This document shows positions 8,676-17,664 of a stretch of DNA of 64,000 nt, piece after piece (the first letter of the stretch is position 1; every line of letters begins with the position of its first letter). A model generated the notes under the pieces. It saw only the letters and a list, made by a program, of their open reading frames with translations. It ran no database searches and was not told the origin of the DNA. The position numbers were made by a program, and so were the translations under genes. Location: the NCBI RefSeq assembly GCF_900102695.1, contig NZ_FMVW01000003.1:186001-250000 (forward strand). The letters are read 5' to 3'. Origin of the DNA: Afifella marina DSM 2698 (GTDB lineage: Bacteria; Pseudomonadota; Alphaproteobacteria; Rhizobiales; Afifellaceae).

Positions 8676-9391
8676 GGTGTCTTAAGGCGCCGTCTCAGGG
8701 ATTTGTCCGTCTGCGGTTTGGCGTCGGGAGGACGCAGATAAAGCGGCACGGGCGGGTTCACCGCATGTCCTGAAAGGGCAAGACGGGCGACCATGGCGAT
8801 ATCCGCCGAAGGGCGCTTATCGGCGACGATTGCGGGAAGGCCGTCGCCCGCAAGCACCCCGGCAATTCCATCCGCGCCTGCGCCACATAGCACGAGCCCT
8901 TCGAACGCATAGGGCGCAAGAAAGGCAGCCGCCTCGTCCTGCACCTCCCGTTGCGAGGCGATGATCTCCTCTCTGGAGGAAATCTCTTCCATGCGCAGGA
9001 AGACATTGCCGCGGCCGGCATCAAGGATTGCTGCGACGAGACCCGCCGCACAATGCCCGGCCTCGCTGTGGCGAATGCCCTCGCACAGCGCCTCAAGGAC
9101 GTCGACGCCGAGGGCTGGGATTTGGAGCGCGAGAGCAAGGCCGCGTGCGGCCGCAACGCCAATACGAATGCCGGTGAAGGAGCCCGGGCCGAGGGTGGTC
9201 GCAACCGCCGTCAGATCGGAATAGGTGGCGGAAGCGTCCGCCAGGCATTCCTCGATCAAGGGGAAAAGCCGCTCGGCATGACCGCGGCCGATTTCCACCT
9301 CGCGGCGGGCATGACAATTGATCTGGCCGTCTTCGAGGGTCGCGAGCGCGACGGCGCAAAAAGGTCCGGCAGTGTCGAGGGCGAGAAGCAT
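8672..9391 (-). CDS. tsaB: tRNA threonylcarbamoyladenosine biosynthesis protein TsaB
   Basis: 239 residues. The N-terminal LALDTAGPFCAVAL and the central GPGSFTGIRIGVAAARGL region are signatures of the TsaB/Gcp actin-like ATPase fold. It partners with TsaD and TsaE to form t6A37 in tRNAs decoding ANN. A GTG at 9394 lies one codon upstream of the chosen ATG at 9391, so the start is uncertain by one residue. Translationally coupled to rimI downstream. Confidence 0.92.
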   Translation of the reverse strand: MLLALDTAGPFCAVALATLEDGQINCHARREVEIGRGHAERLFPLIEECLADASATYSDLTAVATTLGPGSFTGIRIGVAAARGLALALQIPALGVDVLEALCEGIRHSEAGHCAAGLVAAILDAGRGNVFLRMEEISSREEIIASQREVQDEAAAFLAPYAFEGLVLCGAGADGIAGVLAGDGLPAIVADKRPSADIAMVARLALSGHAVNPPVPLYLRPPDAKPQTDKSLRRRLKTP

Positions 9392-9453
9392 CACCCCGCT
9401 CTACTCACGGGGGCAATCGCTGTCGAGATGAAGAAAGCGAAGGGCTGACCCGA

Positions 9454-10008
9454 TCAGACCGGGCGCACCTCCTGAACATCCGGCACGAAGTGGCGCAAAA
9501 GGTTCTCGATGCCGTGCTTCAACGTCGCCGTCGACGACGGGCAGCCAGCGCAGGCACCGCGCATGTTGAGGAAGACGATGCCGTTCTTGAAGCCCTTGAA
9601 GGTGATGTCGCCGCCGTCATTGGCCACGGCCGGACGAACGCGCGTTTCGATCAATTCCTTGATCATGCCGACGGTCTCGCTATCGGCATTGTCGAAGAAT
9701 TCGTCGCCGTCCTCTTCCTCATGTGCATCGGCCAGCACCGGCTCGCCGGAGAGGTAATGCTCCATGATCGCGCCGAGAACGGCTGGCTTCATGTGCTGCC
9801 ATTCAGCACCGTCCTTGGTGACGGTGATGAAATCCTGGCCGAGAAAGACCCCGGCAACGCCGTCCACGGCGAAGATCCGTTCCGCCAAGGGCGAGGATGC
9901 GGCTTCTTCCGCTGTGCGGAAGTCGCGCGTATCGGCCGGCAGCACGTCCCGCCCGGGCAGGAACTTCAGAGTTGCTGGGTTAGGCGTTTCTTCGGTCTGG
10001 ATGAACAT
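9454..10008 (-). CDS. NifU/Nfu-type Fe-S cluster scaffold or carrier protein
   Basis: 184 residues with an N-terminal Nfu_N domain (about 2-90, beginning MFIQTEETPNPATLKF) and a C-terminal NifU-like domain (about 112-180) holding the cluster-binding CAGC motif (Cys153, Cys156). This two-domain form is the alphaproteobacterial/mitochondrial NFU1 type, which delivers [4Fe-4S] clusters to client enzymes. The operon contains MiaB, an Fe-S client, but that link is only suggestive. It starts the block that runs through tsaB and rimI toward corC. Confidence 0.92.
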   Translation of the reverse strand: MFIQTEETPNPATLKFLPGRDVLPADTRDFRTAEEAASSPLAERIFAVDGVAGVFLGQDFITVTKDGAEWQHMKPAVLGAIMEHYLSGEPVLADAHEEEDGDEFFDNADSETVGMIKELIETRVRPAVANDGGDITFKGFKNGIVFLNMRGACAGCPSSTATLKHGIENLLRHFVPDVQEVRPV

Positions 10009-10148
10009 CGAAACCTCATCGCACGCGACAAATGCGCGCCTTCACGTCGTGGACCGGAAATGGACCCGGCGCCCCTCTTCGTCAAGGGCGGCGCAACGAG
10101 CGGCATCTCGCGGCAAACCTCTGATCCGCCTGCCGAAGCGGCAGCCGT

Positions 10149-10814
10149 TCATGCAACGACGGCGAGAACGAAGCCGTCCCAACCCTTGGCGCCGACGGTC
10201 TGGATCGCCGTCGCGGAGAGCCGCGGCTCCTCGCCGATCATCTCCAGGAAGCGGCGCGTGCCGACGACACCCGGCTCGGAGGATTGCGGGTCTCTCACCT
10301 TCCCGTCGCGCACGACATTGTCGCCGAGGATGACGGTGCCGGGCCGCGAGAGCTTCAACGCCCATGTAAGATAGGCTGGGTTGTTCGGCTTATCAGCGTC
10401 GATGAAGATGAAATCGAAAGGTTCCTGGCCCTCCTCGACAAGGCGAGGCAGGATCTCGAGCGCGGGGGCGACACGGATCTCGACCTTCTCCGCAAGTCCC
10501 GCCCGGACGATGTTGGCACGCGCCACCACGGCATGCTCTTCCGCCGCTTCGAGGCTCACGAGACGGCCATCATCCGGCAGGGCCCGGGCAAGCCAGATGG
10601 TCGAATAGCCGCCGAGCGTGCCGATCTCCAAAATGCGTTTCGCTCCTGCCATGCGGGCGAGAAGGTGAAGGAGTTTTCCCTGGGCCGGGGAGACATCGAT
10701 TGCCGGCAGATCGGCCGCCTCGTTCGCGGCGAGAGCCGCCTGAAGCGTGTCGTCGGACCCTACGACGGTCGCTTCGAGATAGGCGTCAACCGCCTGCCAT
10801 TCCTTTGTCGTCAT
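10149..10814 (-). CDS. Class I SAM-dependent O-methyltransferase (COMT/CCoAMT-like)
   Basis: 221 residues. The SAM-binding motif I EIGTLGGYST is near residues 63-72, an acidic motif II (LVSLEA) follows, and FIFIDADKPN provides the metal- and SAM-contacting Asp residues of the Methyltransf_3 family. Substrates in this family are small catechols or caffeoyl-CoA-like compounds; the actual one is unknown. Two ATGs are six bases apart (10820 and 10814); the ribosome site GGGAG directly abuts the first and is six bases from the second, so 10814 was chosen. Confidence 0.87.
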   Translation of the reverse strand: MTTKEWQAVDAYLEATVVGSDDTLQAALAANEAADLPAIDVSPAQGKLLHLLARMAGAKRILEIGTLGGYSTIWLARALPDDGRLVSLEAAEEHAVVARANIVRAGLAEKVEIRVAPALEILPRLVEEGQEPFDFIFIDADKPNNPAYLTWALKLSRPGTVILGDNVVRDGKVRDPQSSEPGVVGTRRFLEMIGEEPRLSATAIQTVGAKGWDGFVLAVVA

Positions 10815-10892
10815 CGTCATCTCCCGCTCGGCGGGCAGACTATGCGGATGGGCGGTGCCGAGGTCCAGTGTGAGCGAGACGTGCAGACGGGT

Positions 10893-11786
10893 TCAATCCT
10901 TCGTGAGGAGCCCCGATTCCCAGCCGAGCATGGCGCGTTTGCGGGTGATGCCCCAGTGATAGCCGGTGAGCGCGCCCTTTGCCCCGACAACGCGATGACA
11001 CGGCACGACGAAAGAAATCGGATTGCGCCCGACAGCGGCACCGACGGCACGAGCCGCCTTCGGCCGTTCGAGCTTTTTCGCCAAAGCACCGTAGCTCGTC
11101 GCCGCGCCGACTGGAATTTCGAGGAGGCTCTCCCAGACGCGCACCTCGAAGTCGGAGCCGATGAAGACGACACGCAGCGGCTCCTCGGCCCGCCAGGCGG
11201 AGGGCTCGAAGACGCGCTCGGCATAGCGCACCGTCGCGTCCGGCGCGTGGCGATAACGTGCCTGGGGAAAACGCTGCATCATCTCGGCAAGCGTCGCCTC
11301 TTCCTCGCCCGGATCGGCGAAGGCGAGGCCCGCCAGGCCGTAATCCGTCACCAGAAGCAGGGCTTTGCCGAAGGGCGAGGCGTGGAACCCATAGGCGATC
11401 TCAAGGCCCTCGCCGCGGCTTTTATAGGCGCCCGGTGTCACCGCGTGGTGGGTGACGAAGAGATCGTGCAGACGCCCGGGCCCGGAAAGGCCGAGCTCGT
11501 AGCTCGTGTCGAGAAGATTGGCGGATTGGTCGAGAAGCCGCTTGGCATGATCGAGCGTGACGGCCTGCAAAAACCCCTTCGGCGACAGACCGCACCAGCG
11601 GGTGAAGAGCTTGTGCAGGCGCGTCGGGCTCATGCCAACCTCGGCTGCGATCTCCTCAAGCTCCGGCTGGTCGCGGTAGTTTCTGCTGAGATAGGCGATC
11701 ACCGCGCAAACGATCGCGTAATCCGCCTCGGGGTTCATCGGGTCGCGGTTCGTCATGGAAGAAGCAAGGGGGCTGTGCATGGTCAT
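10893..11786 (-). CDS. AraC-type HTH fused to O6-methylguanine-DNA methyltransferase (Ada-like, no N-terminal domain)
   Basis: 297 residues. Residues about 22-122 form an AraC-type double HTH, 130-210 the ribonuclease-like N-part of MGMT, and 211-297 the catalytic part with acceptor PCHRVV (Cys263). E. coli Ada has an additional N-terminal methylphosphotriester domain with a zinc-bound Cys cluster; that domain is absent, so repair of O6-methylguanine is supported but the Ada switch mechanism is not. Start ATG 11786 has a strong GGAGGA five bases upstream; an in-frame upstream ATG at 11834 lacks this. It is likely a regulator and repair enzyme of alkylation damage. Confidence 0.9.
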   Translation of the reverse strand: MTMHSPLASSMTNRDPMNPEADYAIVCAVIAYLSRNYRDQPELEEIAAEVGMSPTRLHKLFTRWCGLSPKGFLQAVTLDHAKRLLDQSANLLDTSYELGLSGPGRLHDLFVTHHAVTPGAYKSRGEGLEIAYGFHASPFGKALLLVTDYGLAGLAFADPGEEEATLAEMMQRFPQARYRHAPDATVRYAERVFEPSAWRAEEPLRVVFIGSDFEVRVWESLLEIPVGAATSYGALAKKLERPKAARAVGAAVGRNPISFVVPCHRVVGAKGALTGYHWGITRKRAMLGWESGLLTKD

Positions 11787-11861
11787 AGCGGTCCTCCAGG
11801 CTGCAAGATGACCGCTGTTCGCCATTGCAGCCACCCGTTTCTTGCGCCTCAGGTGGACGAC

Positions 11862-12395
11862 CTAGCCCGCCTCCATCATGGTCTCGGCAAGGGCAGGCGG
11901 CCGCCTGACCGCGTGAAGCGCGTCGCGCAAAGCGTCCGCAAGGCTCGCCCGGTCGTCGGGGTTGAGGAATTCGCCTATGGTTACGTTCTCGCCCCGGCTG
12001 ACGAGGTGAAGGCGCACCACGCCTTCGTCTTCAAGCTCGCGCACCTCCAGCCGGCTCCAATAAGGATCGAGCCTCAACTCACGCGCCCGCCCGTTCGGGG
12101 CGACCTTGCGGATGAGGAGATCTCTGCGGCTCACGGTCACGTCCTCGAAGGCCCGGCCGGAGCGGTAACTGAGCGCGAAGGCGCCCCACAAGATCAGGAA
12201 GTCGAGGCCGAAAAAGGCGCCAATCGGCCAGGCTCCGAGACGCCAGAACAACAGGCCGGATAGAAAACAGGTCGCGCCGAAGACGGCCATGACCGCAACG
12301 AAGCCCCGCGGGCCGAGCGAACGGTGCGGCGTCAACGTGGCCGAAAAGATCTCCGCGTCGCCCGACGTGGCGACAGGCGCGTTGCTCTCATTCAT
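11862..12395 (-). CDS. DUF2244 family membrane protein
   Basis: 177 residues with two adjacent hydrophobic segments (about 32-53 and 55-76) followed by a soluble basic/acidic domain ending near residue 160. Length and the pattern of two helices followed by VTVSRRDLLIRKV and LDPYWSRLEV match DUF2244, a family common beside nth in alphaproteobacteria and without known function. It is divergent from nth, with 22 bases between start codons, so the two promoters must overlap the opposite coding starts. Confidence 0.85.
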   Translation of the reverse strand: MNESNAPVATSGDAEIFSATLTPHRSLGPRGFVAVMAVFGATCFLSGLLFWRLGAWPIGAFFGLDFLILWGAFALSYRSGRAFEDVTVSRRDLLIRKVAPNGRARELRLDPYWSRLEVRELEDEGVVRLHLVSRGENVTIGEFLNPDDRASLADALRDALHAVRRPPALAETMMEAG

Positions 12396-12417
12396 TTGGA
12401 ATGATTATAGGGAGAAG

Positions 12418-13131
12418 ATGGGCAAAAACACGAGTGTCAAAAGGAAGAAAGCGGCGCCCGCCGCCTCCCTCCTATCCAAAGACGAAATCACCACCCTGTT
12501 CTCGAGGCTGAAGGCGGAGCGGCCGGAGCCGACGAGCGAGCTCGTGCACACCGACCCCTATACGCTGCTCGTTGCCGTGGTTTTGTCGGCGCAGGCGACG
12601 GATGCCGGGGTCAACAAGGCGACCAAAGAGCTCTTCCGCGTTGCCCCGACGCCAGACAAGATGGTGGCGCTCGGCGAGGAAGCGGTGCGCGAGCACATCA
12701 AGACGATCGGGCTTTACCGCAACAAGGCAAAGAACGTCGTGGCGCTGTCTCAGCAGCTCATCGACGAATATCAGGGCGAAGTGCCGCCGAGCCGCGAAGC
12801 CTTGGAAAAGCTGCCAGGCGTCGGACGCAAGACCGCCAATGTCGTGATGAACGTCGCCTTCGGCGAGAAGACCATCGCCGTCGACACGCATATTTTCCGG
12901 GTTTCCAACCGAACGGGGCTCGCGCCCGGCAAGGATCCTCTCGCCGTGGAGCTGATGCTCGAAAAAGTCGTGCCCGACGATTTCAAGCTCCACGCTCATC
13001 ACTGGCTGATCCTGCACGGGCGCTATGTCTGCGTGGCTCGAAAACCGAAATGCCCCGATTGCGTCATCGCCGATCTCTGCCGTTACGGGGCGAAGACGGA
13101 GCCTGCCGGATTGGTGCTGGACAAAGGATAA
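12418..13131 (+). CDS. nth: Endonuclease III (DNA glycosylase/AP lyase)
   Basis: 237 residues. The helix-hairpin-helix LPGVGRKTANVV (132-143) carries the catalytic Lys138, and VDTHIFRV carries Asp156. The [4Fe-4S] motif is C-X6-C-X2-C-X5-C with Cys205, 212, 215 and 221. It removes oxidised pyrimidines in base excision repair. The frame is open upstream, but ATG 12418 follows GGGAG at a proper distance. The N-terminal roughly 20 residues are a basic extension relative to E. coli Nth. Confidence 0.96.
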   Translation: MGKNTSVKRKKAAPAASLLSKDEITTLFSRLKAERPEPTSELVHTDPYTLLVAVVLSAQATDAGVNKATKELFRVAPTPDKMVALGEEAVREHIKTIGLYRNKAKNVVALSQQLIDEYQGEVPPSREALEKLPGVGRKTANVVMNVAFGEKTIAVDTHIFRVSNRTGLAPGKDPLAVELMLEKVVPDDFKLHAHHWLILHGRYVCVARKPKCPDCVIADLCRYGAKTEPAGLVLDKG

Positions 13132-13237
13132 GCGGTCCGATGTGACCGCCCTGCCCGTCCCTCCGCCTCAGACCGCGAAAACTGGCGCCAGCACGCGCCA
13201 CCTGCCGCCGCGATGAAAAAAGCGGCCCAACGAAAAA

Positions 13238-13255
13238 GGCGGCCCGAAGGCCGCC
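13238..13255 (-). terminator. Terminator between convergent nth and cysK
   Basis: GGCGGCC (13238-13244) and GGCCGCC (13249-13255) pair around a CGAA loop. On the minus strand the stem is followed by five T, serving cysK. On the plus strand TTT follows, so it can also act weakly for nth. Confidence 0.8.
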
Positions 13256-13289
13256 TTTCCCGCAGAGTATGTTGGTGTGATCCTGGCGC

Positions 13290-14282
13290 TTATTCTCCAA
13301 GACCTTCGAAAAGCGGCGTCGACAGATAGCGCTCCGCGAAGGAGGGGATGATCACCACGATGTTCTTGCCCTCAAATTCCGGACGCTGGCCGAGCTTGAC
13401 CGCAGCCGAGAGGGCCGCGCCTGAGGAAATGCCGACCGGCACGCCTTCAAGCTGAGCCACGAGGCGGGCATATTCGAAGGATTCGTCGTTGGTCGCCGGA
13501 ATGATCTCGTCATAGACCGACGTGTCGAGAACCTTCGGGGCGAAGCCTGCGCCGATGCCCTGGATCTTGTGCGGGCCGGGGTTGCCGCCGGCGAGGACCG
13601 GGCTGTCGGCCGGCTCGACCGCCACGATGCGGATATCGGGCTTGCGCTCCTTCAGCACCTGGCCGGTGCCGGTGATGGTGCCGCCCGTGCCGATGCCGGC
13701 AACGAGAGCGTCGATCGCGCCGCCAGTGTCGTTCCAGATCTCCTCGGCCGTCGTCTTGCGGTGGATCTCCGGATTGGCCGGGTTGTCGAACTGCTGCGGC
13801 ATAACGGAATTCGGCGTCTGCTCAAGGAGCTCTTCCGCCTTGGCGATGGCGCCCTTCATCCCCTTCGGTCCTTCGGTGAGGACGAGCTCGGCGCCCAAGA
13901 GCGCCACCATCTTGCGCCGCTCGATCGACATCGTCTCGGGCATGACGAGGATCAGCTTGTAGCCCTTGGCGGCGGCCGCGAAGGCGAGCGCGATGCCGGT
14001 GTTGCCGGACGTCGGCTCAATCAGCGTCGTCTCGCCGGGCTTTGCCTTGCCGTCGCGCTCCAGCGCTTCCAGCATGGCAACGCCGATGCGGTCCTTGACC
14101 GAGGCGATAGGGTTGAAGAACTCGAGCTTCGCCAGAAGATTGGCCTTAACGCCCTTCTCCTTGGCGAGCTTGTCGAGGCGTACGATCGGCGTGTCGCCGA
14201 TCGTCTCGGTGATCGAATTGTAGATGCGGCCACGGCCCGGCTTGCGGGCAGTGACGTCGCGCTGAAGCGCCTGATCGTTCAT
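13290..14282 (-). CDS. cysK: Cysteine synthase A (O-acetylserine sulfhydrylase)
   Basis: 330 residues. It makes cysteine from O-acetylserine and sulfide with PLP. The PLP lysine is in SVKDR (Lys63), and the substrate loop TSGNTG (91-96) is intact. The tail, with PLFEGL, is a common CysK ending. Start ATG 14282 has GGAGG seven bases upstream. A pair of short direct repeats just upstream may be regulatory (see separate entry). It is slightly longer at the N-terminus than E. coli CysK. Confidence 0.95.
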   Translation of the reverse strand: MNDQALQRDVTARKPGRGRIYNSITETIGDTPIVRLDKLAKEKGVKANLLAKLEFFNPIASVKDRIGVAMLEALERDGKAKPGETTLIEPTSGNTGIALAFAAAAKGYKLILVMPETMSIERRKMVALLGAELVLTEGPKGMKGAIAKAEELLEQTPNSVMPQQFDNPANPEIHRKTTAEEIWNDTGGAIDALVAGIGTGGTITGTGQVLKERKPDIRIVAVEPADSPVLAGGNPGPHKIQGIGAGFAPKVLDTSVYDEIIPATNDESFEYARLVAQLEGVPVGISSGAALSAAVKLGQRPEFEGKNIVVIIPSFAERYLSTPLFEGLGE

Positions 14283-14293
14283 GGCGTCCTCCG

Positions 14294-14332
14294 TCGGAAA
14301 TTTCGGAAATCTCTAGGCCAACAACCTAGGCC
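14294..14332 (-). promoter_or_regulatory. Two short direct-repeat pairs in the cysK leader
   Basis: TCGGAAAT occurs at 14294-14301 and 14303-14310 (9-base period), and CTAGGCC at 14313-14319 and 14326-14332 (13-base period). They lie 12 to 50 bases upstream of the cysK start, partly next to the ribosome site. Such arrays can be operator half-sites, but no known consensus was recognised. Confidence 0.3.
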
Positions 14333-14487
14333 CCGCCGCTGTTCCCGGCGAGGTGCAGCGCCGCGATTCGTGCGCTAGGAAAAGAACGGGATTTCAGAAA
14401 CCCGGTCGCGCGGAGCACCACATTCCATTTCGTCGACGCGCAAGGCGCACCCGGCTTCCGTGCTCGCCGATGCGGCCAGACGATGAC

Positions 14488-14946
14488 TTATCGGCGGCGC
14501 CGCTCGATCATATCGGTGGCAAGCGCGGTCGCTACACCAAAGATCACGTGCATACCGAGGCGCTTGCCGGCCTGCCCCTCCGGCGCCCGAAAGCGGCCAT
14601 GGGCGATGCCGACGGCATGACCGAGACCGGCCGAAGTCACCACATGCAGGAGTGCGCCGAAACCTGCGCCGAGCAGGGCTGGCGGAGCGGTCGGAAAGCG
14701 CTCACGCACAACCGAATAGGCCTGTCCGAAGCCGGCAGCCGCGAGGAGATGATTGCCCTGGGCCGAGGCCCAGACGCGCGCATTGTGCCGGCGCGAGAGG
14801 GCCTGCGAAGGCCGATCGAAGAGCGCCTCCTCCTCTTCCGGAAGAGCGATGTCGGCCAGTCCGCTCTGACGGCCGGCAGCGATCACGGCGGTCACGATCG
14901 CGCCGCCGATGAGGCCGCCCAACATGGCGTTGATGGTGCTAGTCAA
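14488..14946 (-). CDS. Unknown small membrane protein
   Basis: 152 residues from a TTG start at 14946 that has a textbook AAGGAG six bases upstream; a GTG at 14967 would add seven charged residues. Predicted hydrophobic stretches are near the N-terminus (Gly/Ala-rich LGGLIGGAIVTAVIAAG), in the middle (around PALLGAGFGALLHVVTSAG) and near the C-terminus (MHVIFGVATALATDM). The Gly-rich helices and small size resemble DUF1440/YagU-type inner-membrane proteins, but I do not recognise it with confidence. It stands alone between the cysK promoter region and a GH13 gene, on the same strand as the latter, 130 bases away from its stop. Confidence 0.7.
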   Translation of the reverse strand: MTSTINAMLGGLIGGAIVTAVIAAGRQSGLADIALPEEEEALFDRPSQALSRRHNARVWASAQGNHLLAAAGFGQAYSVVRERFPTAPPALLGAGFGALLHVVTSAGLGHAVGIAHGRFRAPEGQAGKRLGMHVIFGVATALATDMIERRRR

Positions 14947-15076
14947 GGGCTGCTCCTTTTCTTCCACCTCGTCGTTGTCCGTACCAACTGCCAGGCGAGC
15001 AAAAGGATGCGCACGGGGTGCACCGGCAATAAACGCCGCGCGCCCGCGCCGTCATTTCACCTGTCGGAGAGACACG

Positions 15077-16402
15077 TCAGAAGCCAAGCACCGCAAAGCC
15101 ATGCGCCGGCACCACGGCGACCCTCTCCTCACCCTCTCCTTCCAGGTTCGCTTCGCCCGCGAGCAGCTCACGCGCGGCCGGCACCGGCAGGCGGGCGGGC
15201 GCCTCCTGCAGATTGAGGGCAACGAGGATCTTCTCTCCCTCCGCGGCGCTCTCATAAACGAGGGCCTCGTTTTCGAGGTGGTGCACGGTGACCCGCGCGC
15301 CGTGCAGCCAGGCATGGCGCCGACGAAGGCCGATCAGCTCCTGATGCAGGCGGAAGATCGGAGCGCCGAGGTCTGAAAGCTCACCGGGGCTGTCGGGAAA
15401 CGCCGGGCGGATCGCATCATCGCCGCCGACCCTGTCTTCCTTGATACCGCGGAAGGCCTGCTCGTCGCCATAATAGACGAAGGGCGTGCCAGGCAGGGTG
15501 AAGAGAAGCGCCACGGCATGCGGCAGATGACGTTCATCGCTGAGCTTGGAGGCGATGCGGGTCACATCGTGATTGCCGAGGAAGGTGACCGGCACGAAAC
15601 CGTCCAAGAGCGCGTCATTGCGCTTCAAGGCCCAGGCGAGTTCGAAGAAATTGCGGTCGTTGAGAGCGCTCCATAAGGCCTTCCACAATTCGTACTGGGT
15701 GAGCGAATCGAAGCCCGATTCGCTGACGACGGCCGGATAATCGCCATGGATGACCTCGCCGAAGATGAAGACGTTCGGGTGCTTTCGGCGAAGTCCGGGC
15801 AGGATCTTCGCCCAGAACGCCGGCGGCACGGCATAGGCCGCGTCCAGACGCCAGCCGTCAGCGCCGCGCGCCAGCCAGTGATCCATGACCGAGGCGACGT
15901 ATTCTGCCACCGCCGGCTCATCGTGATTGAGTGCGACGAGCTGATCGTGGCCTTCAAAGCTCTCGTATTGCGGCTCGTTCCCGGACTGCCAGCCCTGCGG
16001 CCATGTCAGGCGAAACCAGGCTGCCTTGTCGCTTTGCGGACCGCGTTCGCACACATCGCGGAAGAAGGGATGGTCACGGCCGACATGGTTGAACACCCCA
16101 TCGAGAATGATCTTGAGGCCGCGGGCATTGGCTTCCCGCACGAGGCGATCGAAGTCGTTCTCGTCGCCGAGACGGCGGTCGATGGCAAAATAATCGAGCG
16201 TGTCGTAGCCGTGAGTGGCGGATTGAAAGATGGGCCCGAGCGCAAGTGCCGAGGCGCCGAGTTCGACGGCGTAGTCGAGATAGCTTTCCAATCGCGGAAG
16301 GCGGTGCGCCACCGGGGCGGCGCGATCATTCTCACTTTCCGCGCCCGCAAAACCCAGCGGATAAACGTGCCAGGCAATGGCGTGCTTCACCCAATCGACC
16401 AT
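15077..16402 (-). CDS. GH13 alpha-amylase family glycosidase
   Basis: 441 residues with the four GH13 blocks: DGVFNHVG (101-108), GWRLDAAY with nucleophile Asp187, FIFGEVIHGD with acid/base Glu216, and FLGNHDV with His278-Asp279. No signal peptide or CBM48 domain is visible, so it is cytoplasmic and short. The small size and lack of N-terminal domain suggest a hydrolase of maltodextrins or of another small alpha-glucoside rather than a branching or debranching enzyme. It is separate from the large glycogen cluster and not obviously in an operon. Confidence 0.88.
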   Translation of the reverse strand: MVDWVKHAIAWHVYPLGFAGAESENDRAAPVAHRLPRLESYLDYAVELGASALALGPIFQSATHGYDTLDYFAIDRRLGDENDFDRLVREANARGLKIILDGVFNHVGRDHPFFRDVCERGPQSDKAAWFRLTWPQGWQSGNEPQYESFEGHDQLVALNHDEPAVAEYVASVMDHWLARGADGWRLDAAYAVPPAFWAKILPGLRRKHPNVFIFGEVIHGDYPAVVSESGFDSLTQYELWKALWSALNDRNFFELAWALKRNDALLDGFVPVTFLGNHDVTRIASKLSDERHLPHAVALLFTLPGTPFVYYGDEQAFRGIKEDRVGGDDAIRPAFPDSPGELSDLGAPIFRLHQELIGLRRRHAWLHGARVTVHHLENEALVYESAAEGEKILVALNLQEAPARLPVPAARELLAGEANLEGEGEERVAVVPAHGFAVLGF

Positions 16403-16510
16403 GCTTCGCCCCCCTTCGTTTCAGCCTTTCGCCGTGCCACAGCAAAGAGCGCGAAGACGAGATTTGACCACCCCGGGGCGCCGAAAGAACCCGGACGCGG
16501 CCAAAGAAAA

Positions 16511-16537
16511 AAGGCCGGCTCGCTATGAGCCGGCCTT
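16511..16537 (-). terminator. Rho-independent terminator of proVWX
   Basis: An 11-bp perfect stem (16511-16521 with 16527-16537) closes a 5-base loop and is followed on the minus strand by TTTTCTTT. It lies about 50 bases past the proX stop. A further 16-base perfect palindrome, GCGGCCTTAAGGCCGC (16553-16568), sits between proX and this stem and may form a preceding hairpin. Confidence 0.9.
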
Positions 16538-16587
16538 CCAGAATGCTCGGAGGCGGCCTTAAGGCCGCATCCTTTGAATGCTGTCGC

Positions 16588-17610
16588 TTACTCAGCCGCG
16601 GCGCGCGCCTGATCCAGCCAATCGTTCCACTCTTCCTGATGGCCCTTGATCCAGGCATCGGCGTGACGAGCGATGTCTTCCTCAGAATCCTCGCCATCAC
16701 GCATCAGAAGGTTTTCAGCCGAGATGTCGTTGGCCGAAATCTTCATGAGGGAGAAGAGCTTCGCAGCAGCCGGGTTGGCTTCCGCAAATTCGCGGTTGGC
16801 AGCGATTTTCTGCTCGTTGGCCTGGAAGCCGTAGTTGGAGCCGTCCGGCAGCGAGGTGTCGACGTCCTTGCGCTCACCCGGAAGAGAGGAGAACGGCACG
16901 TTCAGCCAGACAACGTCCTTGCCCGGGACGAGCACGCCCGACACCCAGTAAGGCGTCCAGGTGTAGTAGAGGACCGGCTCGCCCTGCTTGTAGCGGGTGA
17001 TCGTGTCGGCGATGATCGCGGAATAGGAACCCTGGTTGTGGGTGACCGTGTCGCGCAGATCGAACGCGTCGAGCTGATGCTCGATCACCTTCTCGCAGCC
17101 CCAGCCCGGGGTGCAGCCGGTCAGATCGGCTTTGCCGTCGCCGTCATGGTCGAAAATCTTGGCAATCTCCGGATCCTTGAGCTGGCCGAGATTGGTGATG
17201 TCGTGCTCTTCGGCCGTCTTCTTGTCGATCAGATAGCCCTGCAGGGCACCCGGCGAGAAGACGCCTTCGCGGTAGATCTTATCCTTGCCGCCGGCTTCCT
17301 CGTAGAAATCCTTGTGCAGCGGATCCCAGCTGTCGGCCATGAAAGTGCCATCGCCATTGGCGAGCGCCACATAGGCCGTCGCATATTCCAGCTCCTTGAT
17401 CGGCTGGACGTCGTAGCCCAGCTCTTCAAGCGCCTTGTTGACGAGAACGGTCTGGAAAGTCTCCTCCGCGATGGAGGATTTGAGCGGAATCACTTCCACG
17501 CCTTCGCCCGGCTTGTCCTGGGCAAGCGCAGAGCCTGCGGCGAGCGCGGCCGTAAGGCCGGCAGCAGCCGCAAGCCCGCGCAAAGCTTTCGGTGTCATCG
17601 GGTAGTTCAT
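16588..17610 (-). CDS. proX: Glycine betaine/proline betaine-binding periplasmic protein ProX
   Basis: 340 residues with a signal peptide of about 27 residues ending in Ala-x-Ala before QDKPGEG. The sequence [10 protein letters not shown] near the middle corresponds to the disulfide-containing loop of E. coli ProX, and YYTWTPYW plus [11 protein letters not shown] supply the tryptophans that form the betaine-binding aromatic box in this family. The start ATG 17610 has GGGAG eight bases upstream; upstream in-frame codons would spoil the signal peptide. Last gene of proV-proW-proX. It is separated from proW by a hairpin. Confidence 0.95.
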   Translation of the reverse strand: MNYPMTPKALRGLAAAAGLTAALAAGSALAQDKPGEGVEVIPLKSSIAEETFQTVLVNKALEELGYDVQPIKELEYATAYVALANGDGTFMADSWDPLHKDFYEEAGGKDKIYREGVFSPGALQGYLIDKKTAEEHDITNLGQLKDPEIAKIFDHDGDGKADLTGCTPGWGCEKVIEHQLDAFDLRDTVTHNQGSYSAIIADTITRYKQGEPVLYYTWTPYWVSGVLVPGKDVVWLNVPFSSLPGERKDVDTSLPDGSNYGFQANEQKIAANREFAEANPAAAKLFSLMKISANDISAENLLMRDGEDSEEDIARHADAWIKGHQEEWNDWLDQARAAAE

Positions 17611-17664
17611 GATGTGATCTCCCTTCGGGGTTTTCATTGTGACCGCAAAGCGGCCGTTTCTGCA

